Below, piece by piece: positions 58,192-64,000 of a stretch of DNA of 64,000 bases; the first letter of the stretch is position 1, and the number at the start of each line of letters is the position of its first letter. The notes under the pieces are model-generated. The model was not told the DNA's origin. It ran no database searches and saw only the letters and a list, made by a program, of their open reading frames with translations. Made by a program: the position numbers and the translations under genes. This DNA is from Planctomycetia bacterium (GTDB lineage: Bacteria > Planctomycetota > Phycisphaerae > UBA1845 > UTPLA1): positions 2,278,470-2,342,469 of the forward strand of contig CP054187.1 in NCBI GenBank assembly GCA_015200345.1, written 5' to 3'.

Positions 58192-59112
58192 ATGAGGACT
58201 CGATTCGATCACGTTCTGAACCCGCGCGGCGTGGTGGCGCTGGGTCTGATGGCGGCGTTCATCGCCGTGGGTTGCGGCGGCAACATCAGTCCGTTCTTGT
58301 CGGCCCAGTTCGCGCAGACATTTCTGAACCTTCCCGATCGCAATCAGGGAACGCCGACCACGACACCGGATAACACCACGCCGGACACCGCGATCACGTC
58401 GGTGTGCGCGCTGGATGCGGCCAATAGAAATATACAAATTGCGCTGGTGAATCAAGCGCAGCAGCCGGTGTCGTTCGCGATCACGCTGGCGGTGTCGGCG
58501 GGTCCGGGCGGCTTTGTGTGCGATGCCGAGTTGCCGAATTATCTCAACGCCGGGTACGTCGATGCCCTGATTCCGGGACAGACGGTCCTGGTGGTCGGCT
58601 GCGACACGGTGCCGCTGCTCTCGGGCACGCGGATTCTGGTTCGGCGTTACGGCATCAACGAGCTGGGCAGCCCGTCGCTCGTGGCCGCGGCGCCGGGTGC
58701 CGAGACGACGCGCACCCTGCTGACTGCGACCGGCAGCCCGTTGATTCCGCTGCCGGAACTGATCATCTTTGGGGATGCGGATCCCAATTTCATCTGCACG
58801 GGCGCGAACCTCTGCACCCAGCGCGGGTTTGTCTATACCAATCCGTCGGGCATTCCGGTCGGCAAATCCGCCGAGGTCATTCGCATTCAGGGCACGCTCT
58901 GTGCGCAGGGCTTCGGCACGGCACCGGAGTGGCGGCTGGACAAAACACCCTTCAACAACGCCGTGCAGCCCTTCCAGTATGCCGCAGGCGGCACGATCGT
59001 CGCGACGGTTCTGGATCGTTCGGGCGACGCCGCGAGCAACCAGCGCAATCAAGTCGTCTGGCTCGTCACCAACGAAAACGGTGACACGATTCACCTTCCC
59101 GATCCGGGTTGA
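58192..59112 (+). CDS. Hypothetical lipoprotein
   Basis: The 306-residue protein has a lipoprotein signal (GLMAAFIAVGCGG) after a short basic N-terminus. A Thr/Pro/Asn-rich spacer (GTPTTTPDNTTPDT) leads to a beta-rich domain (about residues 65-300), with cysteines at several positions (for example GGFVCDAE, VVGCDTVPLL, FICTGANLCTQRGF). No family is recognised. The ATG at 58192 is chosen because GGGAGG lies eight bases upstream; the frame continues upstream without coding features. An intrinsic terminator follows. Confidence 0.75.
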   Translation: MRTRFDHVLNPRGVVALGLMAAFIAVGCGGNISPFLSAQFAQTFLNLPDRNQGTPTTTPDNTTPDTAITSVCALDAANRNIQIALVNQAQQPVSFAITLAVSAGPGGFVCDAELPNYLNAGYVDALIPGQTVLVVGCDTVPLLSGTRILVRRYGINELGSPSLVAAAPGAETTRTLLTATGSPLIPLPELIIFGDADPNFICTGANLCTQRGFVYTNPSGIPVGKSAEVIRIQGTLCAQGFGTAPEWRLDKTPFNNAVQPFQYAAGGTIVATVLDRSGDAASNQRNQVVWLVTNENGDTIHLPDPG

Positions 59113-59174
59113 TTTTTCGCAACACAACGCAACCCATCGGCCGGTCCGCTGCGTCCGCGTGATTCTTTATCAGA

Positions 59175-59209
59175 CCGCGCGGCTGCGCTGTCGGCTGCGC
59201 GGATTTTTT
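59175..59209 (+). terminator. Intrinsic terminator after the lipoprotein gene
   Basis: CCGCGCGGC pairs with GCTGCGCGG (one G-T) around a 10-base loop, followed by A and six T. It lies 62 bp after the stop at 59112. The rest of 59113-59335 holds nothing recognised. Confidence 0.75.
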
Positions 59210-59335
59210 GGGTGCAACAACGCGTCCAGCCGGGTAACGTATGCATCGCACGGACGCACGCGTGATTCATCGCCTTCGGGTTCGCATCACGCCACGGAAC
59301 GGACTCCACCCCGTCGCCGGTTGGAGTTCTGTTCC

Positions 59336-59638
59336 ATGCTGGGATACGTGCTGGCCTATCGTCCTCTCACCCTTGACGGAAGCCTTGTCACCTCCGCGGG
59401 TCGGCGGTTCTTCTTCACCGCCGGGCCGAATGACACGGTGCTTCGCGGCGGAGACTGGGTTCACTTTGAGCCGCTGCCCGGTGCGGCGACGCCGGATGCG
59501 CACCACAGTGGAACGTCGACGTTCGCGCGAATCATCGCACGGGCGGATCACGTGGCGTCGTTGTGTGTTTCATCCGGCGACGCGGCGGCCCTGCTCGCTG
59601 CACTGGCCGGGGAATCGCTCTTGGAGCGGCCCGCTTGA
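59336..59638 (+). CDS. Small protein, possibly OB-fold/cold-shock-like
   Basis: The product is 100 residues. The N-terminal half (GYVLAYRPLT, LVTSAGRRFFFTAG, LRGGDWVHFEPLPG) has the spacing of a cold-shock/OB-fold domain: a G-x-V strand, an aromatic-rich RFFF strand where CSPs have the RNP2-like motif, and a G-D-x-V-x-F strand. Identity to true CSPs is low and the loop between strands is altered, so nucleic-acid binding is only a suggestion. The C-terminal half is Ala-rich and helical. ATG 59336 has TTGGAG 11 bases upstream. It follows a terminator, so it has its own transcript or shares one with the gene after it, 90 bp downstream. Confidence 0.6.
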   Translation: MLGYVLAYRPLTLDGSLVTSAGRRFFFTAGPNDTVLRGGDWVHFEPLPGAATPDAHHSGTSTFARIIARADHVASLCVSSGDAAALLAALAGESLLERPA

Positions 59639-59728
59639 GGGGCCTGGCTTGGGGACGCTATACTTTGCCCCCGAACGGGTGCCGGGGGCAGTCAGCCCGA
59701 CCGGCAACCCCCTTCAGGAGCAGCGGCC

Positions 59729-60652
59729 ATGCCACGCATGTTTCGTTCAGCCCGATTGCTTCAATCCAGGTTTCCGTGGGTCGCGGTCTTGGCGCTGATC
59801 GCAGGCGCCGGATGTTCCCAGGCGGGTGGCGACAGCGCGATGCGCGACGTAATCATGGTGGGCACGACCAAGGCCGACCCGTTCGGCATTCCGGCCGAAT
59901 ACCGGGCGCTGCACGCCGGCATGGAGGAGGCGCTGGGTCGGCCGGTACGTTTCAATCCGCAGCCCGGTGGCGAGGCGATCGCCCAGCAACTGACGATGGG
60001 CGACATGAAGTTTGCCATATTGACCGCCCAGGAATACGCCTCAATCCCCGATGCATCGCATTTGAGATTGCTGGCCAGCGCCGTAAACGAGATGGGTCGG
60101 ACGTCGCGCAAGGGGCTGCTGATCGCGCGCGCGAGTGACCAGCGATTCAAATCGGTGGCGGATTGCGCCGCGAAGCGATTTGCGTTCGGGACGTACAAGG
60201 ACTTGCTGACGGACTACGCGGCGCGAAAGGCGCTGGAGCGTGGCGGGGTGCCGATGAATAAATTGCTCCCCGAGTTGCTGCCGCCGCCGTTCTGCTGGGA
60301 GCAGCGGTTGTATGTTCAGAACGACGCGGCCGTGAAGATCGCGCTGGATCTGACGGTGAATGCCGGCGTGGTCGACGAGACCGTCTTCAACAAGCTGCCA
60401 TCGACCGGAGGGAATCCGATCAGCGGCCCGTCGAAGGATCAGTTCAAGGTGATCGGCGAGACCGATCCGGTCCCGGAAATGGTGATCGTGGCGGGGCCCG
60501 GCGCGGCCGAGGACGACGTGAAGAAGTTGACGGACTATTTGCTGAATCGCACGGCGGAGAATGAGGCGATTTGCAAGCAATTAATGGTGAAGGGCTTTGC
60601 CCCGGCGAATCGCTCCGAGTATGACGCATTGAAGGCGATGATGCCGCGTTGA
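59729..60652 (+). CDS. PhnD-like periplasmic binding lipoprotein
   Basis: This 307-residue protein has a lipoprotein signal with AGAGCS and a type II periplasmic-binding fold of the phosphate/phosphonate (PhnD/PtxB) family. Recognisable segments are IMVGTTKADPFGI, the ligand-region FAILTAQEYASI, FAFGTYKDLLTDYAARKAL and VNAGVVDETVFNKL. Such proteins deliver phosphonates, phosphite or related anions to ABC transporters. No permease or ATPase gene is adjacent, so it may instead be a sensor or use a distant transporter. ATG 59729 has CAGGAG nine bases upstream. bioY follows 42 bp downstream. Confidence 0.8.
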   Translation: MPRMFRSARLLQSRFPWVAVLALIAGAGCSQAGGDSAMRDVIMVGTTKADPFGIPAEYRALHAGMEEALGRPVRFNPQPGGEAIAQQLTMGDMKFAILTAQEYASIPDASHLRLLASAVNEMGRTSRKGLLIARASDQRFKSVADCAAKRFAFGTYKDLLTDYAARKALERGGVPMNKLLPELLPPPFCWEQRLYVQNDAAVKIALDLTVNAGVVDETVFNKLPSTGGNPISGPSKDQFKVIGETDPVPEMVIVAGPGAAEDDVKKLTDYLLNRTAENEAICKQLMVKGFAPANRSEYDALKAMMPR

Positions 60653-60694
60653 CGGATACGCGCCCCGGGGATGGAATTCAATCGAGGAATCGCA

Positions 60695-61276
60695 ATGACG
60701 CACGCCCCGCTTGCTGACAGGTTGTTCTTCGCCGGTGCCCGGCGCCGCTCCCTGGCCGCCGACCTCGCGTTGGTGGTTGCGGGATCGATGCTGGTGGCAC
60801 TTTGTGCGAAGGTGCAACTCCCGATGTGGCCGGCCCCGATGACGCTCCAGCCGTTCGCGGTGTTGCTGGTGGGCGCGGCACTGGGGATGCGGCGCGGCGC
60901 GGCGGCGCTGGCGGTTTATCTGTTGGAAGGCGCCGCGGGCTTGCCGGTGTTCGCCGGTCCGGTCGCGGGGATCACCTACTTCGCCGGTCCGTCGGCCGGC
61001 TATTTGTTTGCGTTTCCGGTCGCGGCGGCCGTGGTGGGAGCGCTCTGCGAATTGGGCATGGGCCGGCGAATCGCCACGGCTGCCATGGCGATGGCAGTCG
61101 GTCAGGTGATTATCCTGTGCGGCGGATTCCTTTGGCTGGCGTTTCAGGTCGGCATCAGCGCCGCGTTCTTCGAAGGCGTGCTGAAGTTCCTTCCGGGCGA
61201 TGTGCTCAAGATCGCTCTCGCGGCCTTGGCGCTGCCGTGGGCCTGGCGGCAGATTGATGGCAAGCCGTCAGTCTAG
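60695..61276 (+). CDS. bioY: Biotin transporter S-component BioY
   Basis: This 193-residue membrane protein with about six transmembrane segments is the substrate-binding unit of an ECF-type biotin importer. The family signature QLPMWPAPMTLQPFAVL is present, with LEGAAGLPVFAGP and AGPSAGYLFAFP following. The length is typical. ATG 60695 is chosen for its GAGG seven bases upstream; ATG 60671 is in frame but has no spacing for a ribosome binding site. No bioM/bioN genes are in the window. BioY can work alone or with a shared ECF module. Confidence 0.92.
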   Translation: MTHAPLADRLFFAGARRRSLAADLALVVAGSMLVALCAKVQLPMWPAPMTLQPFAVLLVGAALGMRRGAAALAVYLLEGAAGLPVFAGPVAGITYFAGPSAGYLFAFPVAAAVVGALCELGMGRRIATAAMAMAVGQVIILCGGFLWLAFQVGISAAFFEGVLKFLPGDVLKIALAALALPWAWRQIDGKPSV

Positions 61277-61280
61277 AACT

Positions 61281-61400
61281 GGTTTCAAAACTCCTCTCCC
61301 TGTTGGGGGAGAGGTTGGGTGAGGGGGAAAAGTAGTTCAAACGAAAGGATTCACCCTCACCCCGACCCGCTCCCTGAAAGGGAGAGGGGATTGTGAAACA
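61281..61400. repeat. 120-bp MITE-like nested inverted repeat
   Basis: The element is bounded by GGTTTCA and TGAAAC. Its two arms of about 48 bases are imperfect reverse complements around a central spacer of about 22 bases. Each arm also folds alone into a hairpin (CTCTCCC/GGGGGAGAG on the left, CTCCCT/AGGGAG on the right) next to a GTGAGGG/CACCCTCAC pair. There is no open frame inside. Similar CCCTCTCCC-type elements are scattered in many bacterial genomes. The remainder of the gap to 61532 holds nothing recognised. Confidence 0.75.
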
Positions 61401-61532
61401 GCTTGTAGTGCTGTCAGCAGGGTGAGTTGCAGCGCGGCCGCGAAAGAACGCGCCAGGTCGTCGCGGCATGAAGGCCGCGGCGCACAACATGAAGCAGTGA
61501 TGCCTGGAACCCTCCAGGACGGTCTGTCTGCC

Positions 61533-63458
61533 TTATTTCGATCCCAGCAGGTCCGCCGTGAAGAGCGCCGTGTCGCCTTCAAGTGTGCCCGTGGCGTAAT
61601 CGGCACAGACGGCGTTGTCGGTCTTGAGCGGTGAGCCGAGCTTGGCGCGAACAAACCCCGCGATGTCGGCGCCGGTCACGAAGCCGTCGTTGTCGATGTC
61701 GCCCAACAAGGCGCACGGGCAGCCGAGGGTGAACTGCGTGACGGCCTCGGTGAAGGGCGTTTCGTCGGCCTGAAAATTCCGCGCCTTGATGCGCAGGGTG
61801 TATTCGGTGCAGGGCGTCAGGCCGGTGAGGTTGACGCTGGTAGCTCCCGCGCCGGTGATCCAGGCGTTGGCGCCGCTGCCGTCGGGCGGGGTCAGTTCGT
61901 AATAGAATCCTGTCTGGATGAAGCCGACGTTGGTGAAGGTGCCGAGGGCCTGCACGGTCATGGACGTTTGCGTCACGTTGGAGAATGAGACGCCGGTCGG
62001 GGTCTGAATCGGCATGGCGGCGGTGAGGGTGGAGCTGTTCGCGGTGACGTTGGGCGAGGGGGCGTTGCTGTCGCGCGCGCGGACGACGTAGTTATAAACC
62101 GAGTTCGGCGTGAGATTGATGTTCGAGAAGTCGCGATCGGTGGTCCATCCGCTGTCCTGTCCGCCGCCCGCGCCGCTGACGTAGTCAAAGAAGTACTGCA
62201 CCGGCGGCGAGCCGCTATCGGTCGCCTCGGCGGCCTGCATCACGACGGTTGTCGTACTTGTGGGCGTCGGCGGGATGGTGAAGAACATCGGATTGGGCTC
62301 CGGCGAGTCGAGGTCGTCGTCGCAGACGCCCTGGGGATTGGCCAGCGCGTTTTGCAGGCCGGAGTGCTGGATCGCCGTGCCCTGGTTCGACCCGCCGCCG
62401 GTTGTGCAACCGGCGTGCGTGTGGATGCCGATCGCCAGGCCGGTGGACTCGTCGATGACGGGTGAACCCGAGTTGCCCCCCGTCGTGTCCGTCGCGTAAC
62501 GCACGGTGTTGCCGGAGAGCGAGACGTACGGCCCGACGTGCGTCTTTTGCACGTAGTTCCAAGTCGGCGAGACCGGCGCGGAGACACCGCCGTAGCCAGT
62601 GATGCGGATGTCCTGGCCGGAGACGGGCGGAGCGAATGGCGCGAGGATGAAGTAATCCCCTTGCGCCTGGGCCGGGGTCAAATCGGTATTGGAGTTCTTA
62701 AAGCAGCCGAAATAGCACCAGTCGTTGCCAACGCCGCCGTTCTGCGACTGAACGGAGGCAGGGTCGATGGGGTACTGATCCTGCGGCGGCGGGTTGACCG
62801 TCGAGCCGCCCGAGGTGGACAGCGGCACGTTGAACTGCATGACCTGAAGCGAAGCCCCCGCACAGTGCCCGGCTGTAAGCAGACACTTGTTTTCATCATT
62901 GAAGAGCCAGGCCGTGCAGGTGACGGGCATGGCGCGGCCGACGCGCGGATCGTTGGACAGCACGCGGTCATCGACGGTGCCACAAATGCTGCGTTCGTTG
63001 GCGTCTTCTTCGAATACCGGCTCTCCGGCGATGGTCTCGCGAATGACGATGCGATTCTCACCGGTTCGCGGGGTGGCGAAGAGTTCGATGCGCACGGCAT
63101 CGCCGTTGAAATAGGCGCTGGTGTTCTGCCATTGCCGGACGTGCGAGGCGTACAGGATCTGGAAGTAACCGTCGAGCAGCGAGGTGATAACCAGGAACGA
63201 CCCGGTTCCGTCGGCTTCATTGCCCGCTAGCCGCACCTCGTCAAATTTGAGCCGGATCCATGAGGCATCGGGGACGCGAATGGTTTCCGCAAAGACGGCG
63301 TCGTTGGAACGACCGATATTCTCCACTGGGCCGGAGTCGATCGGCGTGGGGGCCAATCGACTGGGGATTTCACGAGGCTGGGCGAATGCGGAAGGCAGCC
63401 CTGCGAACAGCACGAGGACGGTCGGACACAGGAATCGAGCAGGTCGGAATGCATTCAT
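61533..63458 (-). CDS. Secreted trypsin-like protease with fibronectin-like and dockerin-type domains
   Basis: This 641-residue exported protein has a signal peptide (PTVLVLFAGLPSAFAQ), an N-terminal beta domain (about 30-150), a trypsin-fold peptidase (about 155-390) with the catalytic His in LLTAGHCAG and Ser in TTGGNSGSPV, and several cysteines probably in disulfides. One or two fibronectin type III-like modules follow (about 405-580, for example YNYVVRARDSNAP and YTLRIKARNF), and a C-terminal dockerin type I-like calcium module is present (GDIDNDGFVTGADIAGFVRA). Such dockerin-like ends are widespread in planctomycete exoproteins without classical cellulosomes. Substrate and target are unknown. 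Confidence 0.88.
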   Translation of the reverse strand: MNAFRPARFLCPTVLVLFAGLPSAFAQPREIPSRLAPTPIDSGPVENIGRSNDAVFAETIRVPDASWIRLKFDEVRLAGNEADGTGSFLVITSLLDGYFQILYASHVRQWQNTSAYFNGDAVRIELFATPRTGENRIVIRETIAGEPVFEEDANERSICGTVDDRVLSNDPRVGRAMPVTCTAWLFNDENKCLLTAGHCAGASLQVMQFNVPLSTSGGSTVNPPPQDQYPIDPASVQSQNGGVGNDWCYFGCFKNSNTDLTPAQAQGDYFILAPFAPPVSGQDIRITGYGGVSAPVSPTWNYVQKTHVGPYVSLSGNTVRYATDTTGGNSGSPVIDESTGLAIGIHTHAGCTTGGGSNQGTAIQHSGLQNALANPQGVCDDDLDSPEPNPMFFTIPPTPTSTTTVVMQAAEATDSGSPPVQYFFDYVSGAGGGQDSGWTTDRDFSNINLTPNSVYNYVVRARDSNAPSPNVTANSSTLTAAMPIQTPTGVSFSNVTQTSMTVQALGTFTNVGFIQTGFYYELTPPDGSGANAWITGAGATSVNLTGLTPCTEYTLRIKARNFQADETPFTEAVTQFTLGCPCALLGDIDNDGFVTGADIAGFVRAKLGSPLKTDNAVCADYATGTLEGDTALFTADLLGSK

Positions 63459-63561
63459 GACGGTCTATTTTAAGCACGCAAGGATGCAGGATGAAAGCGA
63501 AAACGGCGGAATTTGCCGATGCTTGATTGCTTTCGGTCGATTCGCGCGCCGACTCGCGGGT

Positions 63562-64000
63562 ATGGCGGACCGAATTTGGTGGCGCAGGTGTGTGCGCGCA
63601 AACGCCCGATGGATTATGGGGTTTGCCGCGGGGGTGTTTCTGTGCGGCTGCAATCGGCCGGGTGCGATCGACGTGGACCTGACCAGCCATCCCGTGCGAT
63701 TTCTGATTGACCACCAGGGCTGGCCGCGGCCGTTCGTGTGCCCGCGTGTGACGGAGTTCGCCGTAGCAAGCGATGAAGACGGGGCGGTGTGGCAGTTGGC
63801 GGCGGAATCGGCCGAAGGGATCCCCGCGCGGGAGTTGGCGATTGTCTATGGTGAGTTGCCGCGTGGGTTTGTGCAGATCGTGCCGACCAGCGGGCGTCCG
63901 CCGCGGCTGATGGAAGGGCGGACGTACTACGTCGCGGCGGGTGGACCGAAATCAGTCTATCGCATTGTGTTCGCGCTGCCGCTGGAGCGGGGGATGCCGC
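63562..64000 (+). CDS. Lipoprotein, function unknown (3' truncated by window end)
   Basis: The frame is open from ATG 63562 to the window end, giving 146 residues so far. A basic N-terminus (MADRIWWRRCVRANARW) leads to a hydrophobic stretch and a lipobox-like FLCGCN, so it is probably a membrane-anchored lipoprotein. The mature part begins DVDLTSHPVRFLIDHQGWPR and looks beta-rich. No family is recognised. It is divergent from the trypsin-like protease gene. Confidence 0.6.
   Translation, partial: MADRIWWRRCVRANARWIMGFAAGVFLCGCNRPGAIDVDLTSHPVRFLIDHQGWPRPFVCPRVTEFAVASDEDGAVWQLAAESAEGIPARELAIVYGELPRGFVQIVPTSGRPPRLMEGRTYYVAAGGPKSVYRIVFALPLERGMP

Noticed and set aside
57838-59127. 429-codon minus-strand open frame across the lipoprotein gene
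   Set aside because: The plus strand has a signal peptide, lipobox and ribosome binding site. The minus frame is Arg/His-rich without motifs.
1-64000. CRISPR array, prophage, complete insertion sequence or riboswitch
   Set aside because: I saw no regularly spaced direct repeats, phage structural genes, transposase motifs or recognisable aptamer folds.

Overview
The window is high-GC bacterial DNA with the character of the Planctomycetota, possibly class Phycisphaerae. The pointers are thrombospondin-type-3 repeats with an unusual C-terminal tail, a secreted trypsin-like protease ending in a dockerin-like calcium module, a DUF1573 exported protein, a tricorn-type protease, many small lipoproteins, and a tandem 'double' UvrA of the kind remembered from Chlamydia, another PVC-superphylum member. 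This placement rests on gene content only. No rRNA or other species marker is present.

Layout. 0-6 kb: the end of a repeat-rich surface protein, tRNA-Lys, ygfZ, a TPR lipoprotein, a DUF1573 protein, and a coupled tdk-nupC pair for nucleoside uptake and salvage. 6.3-13.7 kb: a nucleotide-excision-repair locus encoding four complete UvrA half-modules. They are split into a 656-aa protein (first N-half) and a 1783-aa protein (first C-half, a complete second UvrA and a roughly 300-aa extra tail), whose reading frames overlap by ATGA. An 18-bp palindrome family lies in and beside this locus. 13.8-32 kb: a methyltransferase, a DUF4097-like lipoprotein, an HtrA-type protease, a YdeP-type molybdopterin oxidoreductase, ettA, an antiporter-UspA fusion, a tricorn protease, a transglutaminase-like membrane protein, an SGNH membrane protein, a STAS protein, a Tat-exported phosphoesterase and an AT-richer NYN-domain gene.

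32-55 kb: a block of ten genes all on the minus strand, in transcription order ispH, pfaD, pfaA, pfaC, dapF, ispF, cysS, ruvC, ruvA, ruvB, followed by an intrinsic terminator. pfaD-pfaA-pfaC encodes a PUFA-synthase-like 'secondary lipid' megasynthase: PfaA is KS-AT-ACP-ACP-KR-DH, PfaC is KS-CLF-AT-DH-DH, and PfaD is a trans enoyl reductase with a long N-terminal extension. It is embedded among isoprenoid, lysine/peptidoglycan, translation and recombination genes. This is the most noteworthy system in the window. No phosphopantetheinyl transferase is visible, so the ACPs must be activated from elsewhere. 55-64 kb: an M3 oligopeptidase, a minimal zincin-like protein, lipoproteins, a small possible OB-fold protein, an orphan PhnD-like binding protein, bioY, a 120-bp MITE-like inverted repeat, the secreted trypsin-dockerin protease, and the start of another lipoprotein.

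The antisense strand of most genes carries long open frames because of the high GC content. These were treated as shadows. There is no CRISPR array, prophage or complete insertion sequence.
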